From: Nitrosomicrobium frigidum (SeqCode)
GTDB lineage: Archaea > Thermoproteota > Nitrososphaeria > Nitrososphaerales > Nitrososphaeraceae
NCBI GenBank assembly: GCA_023251115.1
Contig: JAHEZK010000006.1
Span: 1 to 57,258, forward strand
Reading direction: 5' to 3'
Length of the DNA: 57,258 bases
The notes below the pieces were generated by a model, which made no database searches, was not told the origin of the DNA, and saw only the letters and a list, made by a program, of their open reading frames with translations. Position numbers and translations under genes: made by a program. Positions 39,737 to 48,839 of the stretch are shown in pieces (the first letter of the stretch is position 1; the number at the start of each line of letters is the position of its first letter).

Positions 39737-41020
39737 CTAACTGAATTTTGCTCCAAGCGTTTTCATTTCTTGTATAAATGAGGGGTAAGAAACATCAACT
39801 GATTCCACACCTTCTACAAAAGATTTTTCTGTCATCATTGCCGCTATTGTGAAACTCATAAAGAGCCTGTGATCATTGTGTGAATCAAGTCGAGCGCTCT
39901 TGAGTTTTTTCGGTGAGTCTATCTTTATTTCATCAGTCAATACTTGCGTTTTAGCTCCGAGTTTTCTTAATTCTGATGCAATTATTCTCAATCTATCTGT
40001 TTCCTTGTAACGTGTGTGCGAAACTCCGTAGATCCTTACAGGATTCCTTGATTTCAAAGATAAGATGGCCACAACAGGAAGCAAATCCGGGGTATCTGAT
40101 AGATCAAATTCACCTCCATCAAGATCTTCGGCTCCATAAACCTTCACGGTACCATTTTTCTTATTGATCACAATTTTTGAGCCCATTTTCTTTAGGATTT
40201 CAAGAATTTTTGAATCGCCTTGTGGTAACGAAAAGTCTAGGTTACTAATTTTTATATTGTTCCCAACGAGTGTGCCTGCGGCTAGCAACAATGCAGCTGT
40301 AGAAAAATCTCCAGGAATAGTAAATGTAGTAGCTATATATCTATTGTTAAAGATGTGATAGTTTTTATAATCTTTGGAATATTTTATTTTGCCCCCAAAT
40401 TTAGACATAACATTAATTGTCGATTCTATATATGATTTTGATACCTGTTTTCCAGTTACTCTCATGGATATTTCTGATTTAGCACAAACTCCAGAAATAA
40501 GAATTGCTGAAATAAATTGGCTTGATATAGACCCATCAATAGTAACATCTTTTCCTTTAATTCCTCCACCTTGCACAATTATAGGAGCTCTATCATTTTT
40601 TCTAATAGAGAAGCAATTTATGCCAAGCTGCCTAAGAGCCAACAATAATGGTTGCATAGGTCGCTTTCTAATGCTCTCATCTCCTGTGATTACAACATAT
40701 CCGTCTTCGAGCAAAGACGAGATCGTCGTAACAAAACGCATAGTTGTTCCAGAATTCTCTACATTGATAACATTGTTAGGAATTTTTAAAGTATTTTTTC
40801 CAGAAATAATTAATTCATGATCGGCTATACTTATTTTTACTCCAAATGCTCGACATGCATCGATTGTTGCAATCGTGTCCCTTGAAATAAGAGGATTAAT
40901 TATGTGAGACCTCCCATCTGCTAAAGAAGAAATGAATACTGCTCTGTGTGTATAGCTCTTACTGGGAGGGCATCTAACGGAACCATTTAGTACAGACTTT
41001 GATACAATTATGCTACCCAA
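39737..41020 (-). CDS. aroA: 3-phosphoshikimate 1-carboxyvinyltransferase (EPSP synthase)
   Basis: Transfers enolpyruvyl to shikimate 3-phosphate. Signatures: GSVRCPPSKSYTHRAVFISS (about 10-29), NSGTTMRFVTTISSL (about 86-100), SDTPDLLPVVAILSLKSRNP and VSHTRYKETDRLRIIASELR (active-site loop). 427 residues is normal. It overlaps the shikimate kinase gene by 8 bases, so translation is coupled. Confidence 0.95.
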   Translation of the reverse strand: MGSIIVSKSVLNGSVRCPPSKSYTHRAVFISSLADGRSHIINPLISRDTIATIDACRAFGVKISIADHELIISGKNTLKIPNNVINVENSGTTMRFVTTISSLLEDGYVVITGDESIRKRPMQPLLLALRQLGINCFSIRKNDRAPIIVQGGGIKGKDVTIDGSISSQFISAILISGVCAKSEISMRVTGKQVSKSYIESTINVMSKFGGKIKYSKDYKNYHIFNNRYIATTFTIPGDFSTAALLLAAGTLVGNNIKISNLDFSLPQGDSKILEILKKMGSKIVINKKNGTVKVYGAEDLDGGEFDLSDTPDLLPVVAILSLKSRNPVRIYGVSHTRYKETDRLRIIASELRKLGAKTQVLTDEIKIDSPKKLKSARLDSHNDHRLFMSFTIAAMMTEKSFVEGVESVDVSYPSFIQEMKTLGAKFS

Positions 41021-41867
41021 TCTCTCTCACAATAGATGCCTTCTGGTTGTTTGTATTCGAAACAATGACCCTGCCATCAAAATCAGATAATATTGATCTT
41101 ATTTTTTGCGCCTGATCTACATGTACTATCGCCGCAATCGCAGGACCGTTCCCAGATATGCTGGCTGCCAGGGCGCCGTTCTCTAAACAAGTTCTCGTGA
41201 TATTGTAACTATTTGATAGTAAGCATGATGTTAAGACCCCGTTTAACGTCATGGCCTTCCAATATTGTCCTGAGTTAGCCAGGTGAAAGGCCTCCAAATA
41301 AATATCTGAGAGTACTCTAAGTCTACTAATATCTCCTCTTTTTTTATTATTTGGCAGATAAATTACTGCGCATATATCCGTGGGTGAATTTTCTCTTTTA
41401 CATATTTTTCGCTTATAGTTATCTGTAGTAACGAAGCCACCGTAATAACACGCAGTGGAATCGTCATATGCACCGGTAATTGTCGTTTTGGCATAAAACG
41501 ATGCATTAATGGCAGTATTCAGTATATTTTCGTCATCCATGTCCTTATTCAAAAGTGATTTACATGCAAGAGCAACGGCATTTGATACTGCACTTGAACT
41601 CTTCAGACCCATGCCTGATGGTATCTCGGAATTTATATTAATTAATAATTGATTATTGTTTAGATATTTTGATGGGATAATGTCATAAATTATTTTTTTT
41701 ATCATGGCACTACCTCCTCCCTTTTGAAAGATTATCCCGGATCCTTTCTTTGAATCTAATTCAACTTTGACCGTAAGGGAAATCCCCATTGCAGAGCCAA
41801 AACCTGTTGCAATGGCATTTACAATAGTCACAGCGCCATGAACTATTGACGTTACCTTTGCGGTCAT
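41013..41867 (-). CDS. aroK: Shikimate kinase, archaeal GHMP type
   Basis: Archaea use a GHMP-family kinase here, unrelated to bacterial AroK. Motifs: IVHGAVTIVNAIATGFGSAM (N-terminal) and the ATP loop SEIPSGMGLKSSSAVSNAVA; C-terminal NGALAASISGNGPAIAAIV matches GHMP motif 3. 284 residues. It overlaps both neighbours (8 and 4 bases). Confidence 0.93.
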   Translation of the reverse strand: MTAKVTSIVHGAVTIVNAIATGFGSAMGISLTVKVELDSKKGSGIIFQKGGGSAMIKKIIYDIIPSKYLNNNQLLININSEIPSGMGLKSSSAVSNAVALACKSLLNKDMDDENILNTAINASFYAKTTITGAYDDSTACYYGGFVTTDNYKRKICKRENSPTDICAVIYLPNNKKRGDISRLRVLSDIYLEAFHLANSGQYWKAMTLNGVLTSCLLSNSYNITRTCLENGALAASISGNGPAIAAIVHVDQAQKIRSILSDFDGRVIVSNTNNQKASIVREIG

Positions 41868-42709
41868 GCAGGCTCACCAAATTTTCCAAATAGTACTTTT
41901 TTCATGGGTTCAATGGGTGGATCACGTTGAAACCATATCTTGAATGATGCAAGTGCCTGTTCTAGCAACATTTCATAACCGTAAACCACTTTGGCACCAG
42001 CCATCCTTGCATTTTCTAACAAGTTTGTATTAATAGGCTTATACACAATGTCATATACAATTGCATCCTTTCTTATGCTGCTGGACTTTATCAAACTCTG
42101 TTCATCCTTCATGCCAAGTGGAGTCGTATTTATAATAAGATTGGATTTTAAAGAAATATTCTGAATATTATCCGAGGAAACAATAGATGATTTTAATCCC
42201 AATTTTTTTAACATATTAGCCAATTCTTTAGATCGATCAGTGTTCCTGTTGAAAATATTGATGTTTGCAATCCCTCTTTCACCTGCCAATGCAACAGCTA
42301 CCGCTCTAGCTGCCCCTCCTGCTCCCAAGATAGTTACCTCAAAACCACTAAAATCGATCCCTCGTTGACGTAACGGCTTGATGAATCCTGATACGTCCGT
42401 GTTATACGCACAAAATTTCCCGTCTTCATTATTAATGGTATTTGCCGCTCCTACCAACTCTACAGTTTTATCATACTGGTCAACATATTCTAAAACCCTA
42501 ACCTTATGCGGCATGGTCACATTGAACCCACCAATATTTATGGCACGTAGGGAATCGAGAGAATTTTTTAATTGTCCCTCTTGTACCCTGAAGGCGATGT
42601 AACTACAATTTAGCCCAAGAGAACTAAATGCAGCATTATAAATTGCAGGGGATAATGAATGGTCTATAGGATCACCGATTATACAATACGTTCTAAAATT
42701 AAGGTTCAT
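41864..42709 (-). CDS. aroE: Shikimate dehydrogenase
   Basis: NADP-dependent reduction of dehydroshikimate. The substrate motif IIGDPIDHSLSPAIYNAAFS and the catalytic lysine in GFNVTMPHK (about 70-78) are clear. The cofactor motif VTILGAGGAARAVAVALAGE and GYEMLLEQALASFKIWF at the end are as expected. 281 residues. It overlaps the neighbouring genes by 4 bases on each side, so the cluster is tightly coupled. Confidence 0.95.
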   Translation of the reverse strand: MNLNFRTYCIIGDPIDHSLSPAIYNAAFSSLGLNCSYIAFRVQEGQLKNSLDSLRAINIGGFNVTMPHKVRVLEYVDQYDKTVELVGAANTINNEDGKFCAYNTDVSGFIKPLRQRGIDFSGFEVTILGAGGAARAVAVALAGERGIANINIFNRNTDRSKELANMLKKLGLKSSIVSSDNIQNISLKSNLIINTTPLGMKDEQSLIKSSSIRKDAIVYDIVYKPINTNLLENARMAGAKVVYGYEMLLEQALASFKIWFQRDPPIEPMKKVLFGKFGEPA

Positions 42710-43416
42710 TTATTTTTCAGTTTGTTTCCAACCCTGTCGTATATTTTTTTCATTAGGTCAATGTCAAGTTGGCCTGGGGCCATGGGATTGTCCAGAGAAG
42801 CATAGGTAAAAGGTGCACCTCCATATAATGTACATAATAATCTCGATAATACCCCGAGATCTCCCATCGCAAACGCGATTAGATTTGTATCAATATTACT
42901 ATCGTACAGTGAAAGAAAATTAAGATTATCCTTAAAAGATCTTGCAGTAGTAACCAATTTGACATAATTGCTATATCCTCTCATGTCTCTAAATTTTTCT
43001 AAAAGCGACGTTGCGTCTGGAGTTTTTCTAAAATCATGAGATGATACCAGTATTGGGACTTTGTTATATTTTAAGAATCTCCTAAACTCCCTGTCTTTTT
43101 TTAGAATTGAGAATTCTATGTCAAGTAACATTGGCTTGGCTCTGGCCATTTTCTTCAGTAGCGACACTTGTTCTATGCGAGTTCCATCAAAAAATCCACC
43201 CTCTTTTTTCGATCTTAATGTAAAAATCGCTCTATTTCTTACTTCACTGGAAATCACTAAAGCTCTGTCAATATCTTTGTATATCATATGATCAAATCTG
43301 ATTTCAACATAATTCGCTTCTTTCTTGATGGCCTTTGAAAATAAAGATGGTAACTTGTCTACAGAATCTGTTGCCAGTGTAACACAAACATTGAACTTAT
43401 TTCTAGACAAATTCAT
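42706..43416 (-). CDS. aroD: 3-dehydroquinate dehydratase, type I
   Basis: Schiff-base dehydratase. Motifs: NYVEIRFDHM (Glu/Arg pair, about 34-44), ILVSSHDFRKTPDATS (catalytic His) and NYVKLVTTARSFKDN (catalytic Lys). 236 residues. It is first in the row of aro genes, 13 bases after the VIT/CCC1-like gene. DHQ synthase and the first aldolase step are not in this window. Confidence 0.93.
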   Translation of the reverse strand: MNLSRNKFNVCVTLATDSVDKLPSLFSKAIKKEANYVEIRFDHMIYKDIDRALVISSEVRNRAIFTLRSKKEGGFFDGTRIEQVSLLKKMARAKPMLLDIEFSILKKDREFRRFLKYNKVPILVSSHDFRKTPDATSLLEKFRDMRGYSNYVKLVTTARSFKDNLNFLSLYDSNIDTNLIAFAMGDLGVLSRLLCTLYGGAPFTYASLDNPMAPGQLDIDLMKKIYDRVGNKLKNK

Positions 43417-43429
43417 CAGTCTTTCGGAG

Positions 43430-44161
43430 CTAATAATTAAGTAGGTTTGCGCTGTTCAATTCCGCGCCAATTCCGTATCCTAATAGGGCTATACCAGTTC
43501 CTAAACCAGACATTTCTATTCCTCCTTTGACCCAATTTTTCTTTGCCAGGTTGGCCTTTTTGGCACCTATTAGAAAAGAAGAAGTGATACTAATTGCAAT
43601 AGCTATCGATAATGAAAATTGAATAGGAACAAAACCAGTTTTAGATAACAAATATGGTAATATAGGTAAAACTCCGCCTATTATGAAAGAAACAAACATG
43701 ATAAGAGCTCCTTTGATGGGGTTTCCGACAATATCCAAGTTTAATCCTAATTCTTCAGTCAACATTGTTTTGAGCCAAACTTTCTTATTTGAAGTAATTT
43801 TATCTGTCACTTTCTTTACCAAATCTTCATCAAAAGCTTTTGCCTGATAAATTTCTTCAATTTCCAATCGTTCTTTTTCAGGATATGTTTCAATCTCAAA
43901 TTCCTCTCTTTTTATTTCCGATTCTAAAATTTCTCTTTGAGATTTTACGGCCAGATAATTTTGTACTGCCATTGCCTTTGCACCTGTGAACATCCCTACG
44001 AGAGATGCTAATATTATAAAGTCAGCCGAGCTGTTTGCCCCTCCGACGCCAGCAACAATACCAAGTGAGGTGTTTATTCCATCACCAAATCCAAATACAA
44101 AGTCTCTGATATGATTGGATTCTTTTATGTGTGGTTCAATATGTCCAGAGTTATTCAACAT
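43430..44161 (-). CDS. VIT1/CCC1-family transporter
   Basis: Iron/manganese exporter family. The signature is RDFVFGFGDGINTSLGIVAG (about 19-38), followed by VGGANSSADFIILASLVGMF. A charged helical cytoplasmic region (about 75-130, KSQREILESEIKREEFEIET) then leads to four more helices. 243 residues. It lies 13 bases before aroD on the same strand, so it may head the operon. The substrate metal is not shown by sequence. Confidence 0.85.
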   Translation of the reverse strand: MLNNSGHIEPHIKESNHIRDFVFGFGDGINTSLGIVAGVGGANSSADFIILASLVGMFTGAKAMAVQNYLAVKSQREILESEIKREEFEIETYPEKERLEIEEIYQAKAFDEDLVKKVTDKITSNKKVWLKTMLTEELGLNLDIVGNPIKGALIMFVSFIIGGVLPILPYLLSKTGFVPIQFSLSIAIAISITSSFLIGAKKANLAKKNWVKGGIEMSGLGTGIALLGYGIGAELNSANLLNY

Positions 44162-44283
44162 GGATTAATCAATGGTTGGGTAATTTAACAATAACATAAC
44201 GAAGCAAGTTCGTTGTTACAAAAACACCATTTTTGTATCATGGGCGCAAATAATCCTAGTAGAATGTATCCCGCGGGCAGGAT

Positions 44284-44314
44284 TTGCTCCAGAAAAGCAT
44301 GAAAACTAATCTGT
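44284..44314 (-). other. T-loop intron of tRNA-Tyr (31 nt)
   Basis: The T-loop side GCTC (44320-44317) pairs exactly with intron GAGC (44289-44286) as the central 4-bp helix. AAA bulges lie on both sides, with cuts after the second A of each. Inner stem CAGA/TCTG closes the intron. This gives cut sites in the T-loop (58/59). Confidence 0.8.
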
Positions 44315-44335
44315 TTGAGCCTGCGACTCTTCGGT

Positions 44336-44392
44336 CGCTGCAAATGTTAGCCTGATAGGCTGTTTCACGAGTTTAGCAATATATGCCAACTA
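44336..44392 (-). other. Canonical-site intron of tRNA-Tyr (57 nt)
   Basis: Lies between G37 (44393) and A38 (44335). Exon CTGT pairs with intron GCAG next to the 3' cut, with bulges AG|T and CG|A, giving the expected bulge-helix-bulge. The inner stem is weak. Confidence 0.75.
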
Positions 44393-44453
44393 CTACAGCC
44401 GAAAGCTCTACCAGGCTGAGCTACCGCGGGACATTTTTGGTAATGAATTCTGG

Positions 44454-44464
44454 TTATATAAAAT
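44454..44464 (-). promoter_or_regulatory. TATA box of tRNA-Tyr
   Basis: On the minus strand this is ATTTTATATAA, about 26 bases before the tRNA 5' end at 44430. Confidence 0.5.
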
Positions 44465-44602
44465 AATTGAATGTTATAACACGATAGGCCAAGAATTTAT
44501 CTATCTATTGCCCGACAAATGCCCATAATGGTTATGTCTATTGTCTCTGTCGACCCAATATTGTCAAAATGATTATTTATGTGAAAAATCATACTGACCA
44601 TA

Positions 44603-44905
44603 TTGAAAGATTACGATCATCAGATAATATGGTTAGATTATTTTAACAAGAATTTGTCGCGAAAAAAGGGTCGAAAAGTAGGCAAAGGTAATTCTGTATA
44701 TGATCCTACAATGCAGGAGCTTATAGCCGCATCAAAAACTCTGGATTTGGACTTCTCGGAGGAAGAGACTAATAATCAAGCTCGGTACCCAAGAAGAGCT
44801 TTTGTAAAATCAGGATATATTATGATTTCAAAAAAAGAGAAGAAATCGGCCATAATTAATCAAATTGCAAAAATGATGATTGAGACAAGACAACAGAAGC
44901 ATTGA
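44603..44905 (+). CDS. srp19: Signal recognition particle protein SRP19
   Basis: Binds the SRP RNA and primes it for SRP54. Signature IIWLDYFNKNLSRKKGRKVG (about 8-27) and the RYPRRAFVKSGYIMISK stretch match. TTG start, 100 residues. It is followed by Gar1 and TFB on the same strand. Confidence 0.9.
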   Translation: MKDYDHQIIWLDYFNKNLSRKKGRKVGKGNSVYDPTMQELIAASKTLDLDFSEEETNNQARYPRRAFVKSGYIMISKKEKKSAIINQIAKMMIETRQQKH

Positions 44906-45024
44906 ATGTTCCCGCATTTTCAAGATTGCATTTCAATAAATCTTCCTACTGTAATCCCAATCACTAATGATAGAATTTATTTATCTTGAAACTAACTTTT
45001 ATTGACAGATTAAAATGATAATGA

Positions 45025-45342
45025 GTGTATGATAAGCTTTATTACAGATTGGAAAAAATAGGTGAAATTCTCCACTTGGCCAAGAGTGGAAGGCTGATAG
45101 TCAAAGTTGATGAACAAATTAGTCATAAATTGATTGGTCAGGCGCTGATAGATGATAAAGGTACTAAAATTGGAAAAATTATTGAATTAATAGGATCTGT
45201 CAAATCACCTTATGCGTCTGTAATCCCTACAGTTGGTTCAAAGTATTCTGTTGGTGGAAAAGTATTCACATCGGATGCTCACAATCAACAATTTAATTCA
45301 TCAAGAAAAAGAGGCAAATTGAAAAGGAGGAGAAGGACATGA
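45025..45342 (+). CDS. gar1: H/ACA RNA-protein complex subunit Gar1
   Basis: Pseudouridylation-complex subunit. The six-stranded beta-barrel core is recognised from RLEKIGEILHLAKSGRLIVK, LIGQALIDDKGTKIGKIIEL and SVKSPYASVIPTVGSKYSVG; the basic tail RKRGKLKRRRR is typical. GTG start. Its stop overlaps the TFB start (ATGA, 45339-45342), a common archaeal pairing. Confidence 0.9.
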   Translation: MYDKLYYRLEKIGEILHLAKSGRLIVKVDEQISHKLIGQALIDDKGTKIGKIIELIGSVKSPYASVIPTVGSKYSVGGKVFTSDAHNQQFNSSRKRGKLKRRRRT

Positions 45343-46409
45343 CGTCTGTTGAATATTGTTCTCAATGTCCCGAGTGTCAATCGAAGATTATTCTTGATTA
45401 TGGTAAGGGTGAATATGTGTGCAACAAATGTGGTTGCGTTGTTATGGAACAGGTAGACTATTATGGGCCAGAAAATAACTCCACTGATTTTGAAGAAAGA
45501 AATAAGAGCACTAGAGCTAGTGGCTCGACTAGTTTATCACTTCATGATTTCGGTTTAAGGACCGAAATAGGAAATACCTCGAGAGACTATAGCGGGCGGG
45601 CTATAGATTACCAAAATGTTGAACTCATGAATAGATCTAGAAGATGGCACAGTAGATTGAGAGTTAATTCCTCAAAAGAAAGAAGATTGTCGAATGTACT
45701 CTCAAAGATCAACGAGGTGTGCTCTGTTCTCTGTCTTAGAAAAACAATTAATGAGACCGCCTCTATGATTTATCGTAATTTTGAAAATAATAGTAAGGCC
45801 AAGGGAAAGTCTATAACATGTATAGCATCAGCCACTATCTATTTGGCTTGCAAGAGATGTGGCGTTGTTAGATCTATAGAAGAAATTGTTCAGGCAGCGG
45901 GCATATCCGAATTTGACAAGTCTAGCGTAAAATTGGCTTCAAGATATTACAGATCTATGGTTATGGAAATGAACAAGATAGACGAAATGAAAATTAAAGA
46001 AAATTCTCATTCAATAACGAGCAATTCAGAAAACTCACATTCGGAGTCGGAGGGTAAATCGAAGGCCATGTCATCTTCCTTCTCAATGTCACGCTCGAGT
46101 CCTTCGTCCTTTGCAATAGACAACTATATTTCGAAACTTGCTAATATCGCAAAAATAGATACAAAAATTGAGAGACTGGCATTGGAAATTGCTCAAAAAA
46201 CAAACAATAATTTCTTTTCCGATGGAAAAGCACCCAATGGATTGGCCGCCGCATATATTTACCTTGCATCAGTACTTTTGGGAGTAAACCTGCTTCAGAT
46301 TGACGTATCCAATTTTGCTGGTGTTACTGAAGTTACTATCAGAAATAGATGCAAAGATATTCTAAATAATTTCAAACTAGTCGTTAATGCAAAACCAGCA
46401 AGCTGCTAA
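45339..46409 (+). CDS. tfb: Transcription initiation factor IIB (TFB)
   Basis: Bridges TBP-DNA and RNA polymerase. The N-terminal zinc ribbon uses C10/C13 and C28/C31. B-reader/linker and two cyclin-like repeats follow, with repeat 1 at about 118-212 and repeat 2 from about 262. Between the repeats there is a Ser-rich insertion (about 220-258, SITSNSENSHSESEGK) that standard archaeal TFBs lack. It is probably one of several TFB paralogues. It overlaps gar1 by 4 bases. Confidence 0.93.
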   Translation: MTSVEYCSQCPECQSKIILDYGKGEYVCNKCGCVVMEQVDYYGPENNSTDFEERNKSTRASGSTSLSLHDFGLRTEIGNTSRDYSGRAIDYQNVELMNRSRRWHSRLRVNSSKERRLSNVLSKINEVCSVLCLRKTINETASMIYRNFENNSKAKGKSITCIASATIYLACKRCGVVRSIEEIVQAAGISEFDKSSVKLASRYYRSMVMEMNKIDEMKIKENSHSITSNSENSHSESEGKSKAMSSSFSMSRSSPSSFAIDNYISKLANIAKIDTKIERLALEIAQKTNNNFFSDGKAPNGLAAAYIYLASVLLGVNLLQIDVSNFAGVTEVTIRNRCKDILNNFKLVVNAKPASC

Positions 46410-46434
46410 ATCCAATAACATTAGGATTAAACTT

Positions 46435-48195
46435 TCACTTTAATTTTATGTTCCTTTGCTTTTTGTACATTTGGATTAGTTCAGATTCATCTGTTATATC
46501 TTGCGGACTTTTGTCAAGCCGTATTTTCTTGGTAAATTTCGGAAATCTTAATGACAATCCAAAACCTTTCCTAATCGAATCCATGCCCGCATCATATTCG
46601 GGACTTAATGTTATTTCCGAGGCAATTATTTCTATTGCTACCGTGGGTGTGAACCAAGTATCCATCTCGAGTTTCGAGTAAACGTGCGGATGCCTCTTAG
46701 GTATTATATGTTTTCCCAATTCGCTAAATAATTCTTCTAAGACTTCATCTGTAAAACCACTTCCTACCTTGCATACGCTTTTGAAAACGTTCTCTTTCTT
46801 ATCGTATATTGCAAGCAATAGAGCACCATATTTCCCTACCCTCCTACCCTTACCAAATGCTCCGCCAACTACAACCAGATCCAAACTATCAACTAATTCA
46901 CTTCTATATTCTCTTTTGATTTTTATCCAGGCGAAGCCTCTTGCCCCAGCTCTATAAGGACTGGTAGTCTGTTTTACCACCAAACCCTCACAGCCGTGTT
47001 CTATAGATTTAGCCATAAATTTTTCAAGCTCCTCAGTATTAGTTACAATCTTTTGTGGTATGAGAGTTATTTTCCGATTTACTGATTTGGTAATCACGTC
47101 CTTCAGCAGGTTCCTCCGGTCTTCATAGGGAAGATTGGTTTTATCCTTGGCCGTAGCCCAGAGAATATCAAACACATTAACAGAAACCGGGTATTCTTCC
47201 ACATTCTTGGCTATATCGTATTTCCGCCGCCTGTGCATAAGCTCTTGAAAAGGAAGATACTCTTCAGTATACTTATTGATTGCAACAACTTCGGCCTCAA
47301 TTATAAAGTTTCTCAAGCCAATAGTTTTAGAGGCCTCGGCTACATCGGGATAATAGTGGCTTATGTTTTCCAGGCTCCTTGAAAATATTTGAACCTTCTT
47401 ATCCTTTCTATGAATTTGTACTCTTTCGCCATCGAGTTTGAATTCAACAGCTCCTCTTCCAGAGACCTTTTCTATGGCTTCTTTAGTAGTTTGAACTCTT
47501 TCTGCAAGCATTGGTCTTATCGGTATAAACAATTCTATCTTAATTGCAGTAACAGCCTTTATTCCATCCTTTGCCAATATTTTTGAAACTCTTCCCAAAT
47601 CACTTGAGACATTATATGCATTTTCTAAAATTTTCCTATTTTTTTTATCAGATGTATAAGCTAGTGCTAGGGCATCCATGATGGTAATATCAGCTATTCC
47701 AAGTCTTAATGTTCCAAGCGCGAATCTAATAATATATTTGCATTCTTTAGGAGGAGCATCATTAAAAAGACTTGTAAACAATCTCAATTTTATTTCCTGT
47801 GAGCCTTTGCCAGTTATTTTAGATATTTTATCGAAAATTAGATAGATCCTGTCTATAGTAACCTTCTCATTAAAAAGTGTCGTCTGGACTTTATTCTTCA
47901 TTATATCTTCTGCAACGCTTCCCAGATCTCCTATTTTATTATATTTTTGATTTACTTTGTCTACTGAAATATTTGATATTTGTGAAATCATGCGAATAAT
48001 CATTTTCTCCGCTATTCCCATTTCAATGCCTTCGTAATCCGGTCTGATTTTCCCCTGGATAAGATAGATTATTTTGTCGATGAGATCGGATGAATTATTT
48101 TTGAAAAGTGTAACTAAATAGTCAGTAAGTTCTAGTCTACTTTTTGTCTGTTCCATTTCTTCCAAAATTTCAACGAAACTGGAAAAATCCAACAT
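46435..48195 (-). CDS. lig: ATP-dependent DNA ligase
   Basis: Replicative ligase. The adenylation lysine is K253 in AVEFKLDGERVQIHRK, with motif III (VNVFDILW) and motif IV (EGLVVKQ). The OB domain ends with the conserved SLRFPKFTKKIRLDKSP. The N-terminal DNA-binding domain (1-215) is complete. 586 residues is normal for archaea. It is divergent from rps25e and convergent with TFB. Confidence 0.95.
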   Translation of the reverse strand: MLDFSSFVEILEEMEQTKSRLELTDYLVTLFKNNSSDLIDKIIYLIQGKIRPDYEGIEMGIAEKMIIRMISQISNISVDKVNQKYNKIGDLGSVAEDIMKNKVQTTLFNEKVTIDRIYLIFDKISKITGKGSQEIKLRLFTSLFNDAPPKECKYIIRFALGTLRLGIADITIMDALALAYTSDKKNRKILENAYNVSSDLGRVSKILAKDGIKAVTAIKIELFIPIRPMLAERVQTTKEAIEKVSGRGAVEFKLDGERVQIHRKDKKVQIFSRSLENISHYYPDVAEASKTIGLRNFIIEAEVVAINKYTEEYLPFQELMHRRRKYDIAKNVEEYPVSVNVFDILWATAKDKTNLPYEDRRNLLKDVITKSVNRKITLIPQKIVTNTEELEKFMAKSIEHGCEGLVVKQTTSPYRAGARGFAWIKIKREYRSELVDSLDLVVVGGAFGKGRRVGKYGALLLAIYDKKENVFKSVCKVGSGFTDEVLEELFSELGKHIIPKRHPHVYSKLEMDTWFTPTVAIEIIASEITLSPEYDAGMDSIRKGFGLSLRFPKFTKKIRLDKSPQDITDESELIQMYKKQRNIKLK

Positions 48196-48312
48196 TATTT
48201 GTTAATGGAGGATGTTTTAAAATATTTTATTTAACCTTAATTCCAAAATTCCTTTTGATTTGATGGAAGAAGCCGCTATCGCATGAAAACTGATTATACT
48301 TATTCCATAGAA

Positions 48313-48320
48313 TTATAAAT
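48313..48320 (+). promoter_or_regulatory. TATA box of rps25e
   Basis: TTATAAAT, about 26 bases upstream of ATG 48342, typical of a leaderless transcript. Confidence 0.5.
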
Positions 48321-48341
48321 TGGGTCGATATTGGTGTTACT

Positions 48342-48674
48342 ATGGGAGGAGCCAAGAAAAAATCAATAGGAAGTCAGGAAAAGACATCCAAGGACACTCC
48401 AGCTGCTGATGACAAAGGAAAGAAGGGTGAAAAGAAGGGTCCAATTAAAAAGCAAAAATCGTCAATAGTCATAGAAGAACCTCAAGGATTAAAGACTATA
48501 AAAAGTATGAAACCAATTACATCTCACGCTTTAGCAAGGTCAATGAGCGTAAAGATTTCTATAGCAAATTCATTTCTACGTACTCTTGAATCTAAGGGAA
48601 TTGTAAGGCCAATAGGTGGATATAGTGGACACAGAATTTATGAACTTGGCCCTACGGAAGCCATATCACAATAA
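48342..48674 (+). CDS. rps25e: Small ribosomal subunit protein S25e
   Basis: 110 residues. A Lys-rich N-terminal extension (KGKKGEKKGPIKKQKSSIVI) precedes the winged helix with ITSHALARSMSVKISIANSF and LESKGIVRPIGGYSGHRIYE. This is the S25e family, which is present in only some archaea, including this phylum. ATG 48342. Confidence 0.93.
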   Translation: MGGAKKKSIGSQEKTSKDTPAADDKGKKGEKKGPIKKQKSSIVIEEPQGLKTIKSMKPITSHALARSMSVKISIANSFLRTLESKGIVRPIGGYSGHRIYELGPTEAISQ

Positions 48675-48839
48675 ACATTAGTATCTGGCAGCGACGCAAG
48701 GCGAAATTATAAGAACTTTAGTTATCAGACAGAAATAGATATTCCTTATTTTCCTATTTGAATACTGAATAGAAATTATTCTAGCGGTATACATATTTTA
48801 CCTATGCCGCTCATGAGATTTTCAGGCAAATTTCATTAC
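48675..48839. other. Spacer between rps25e and the hairpin
   Basis: About 370 bases separate rps25e and gatD. Apart from the hairpin at 48840-48895, I see no gene or promoter. Confidence 0.35.

Larger units (their letters stand above)
44269..44430 (-). tRNA. tRNA-Tyr (GTA) with two introns
   Basis: Minus strand. The acceptor stem CCCGCGG pairs with CCGCGGG (44276-44270), discriminator A. The D-arm is GCTC/GAGC. Anticodon stem TTCGG (44403-44399) and CCGAA (44334-44330) enclose loop CTGTAGA with anticodon GTA (44396-44394) after removal of a 57-base intron at the canonical 37/38 site. The T-stem GCAGG/CCTGC encloses a T-loop CTCAAAT broken by a second, 31-base intron. Mature length is 74 bases. 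A TATA box lies at 44454-44464. Confidence 0.93.

Noticed and set aside
40374-40820. 148-codon plus-strand frame opposite aroA
   Set aside because: Shadow of EPSP synthase; no motif of its own.
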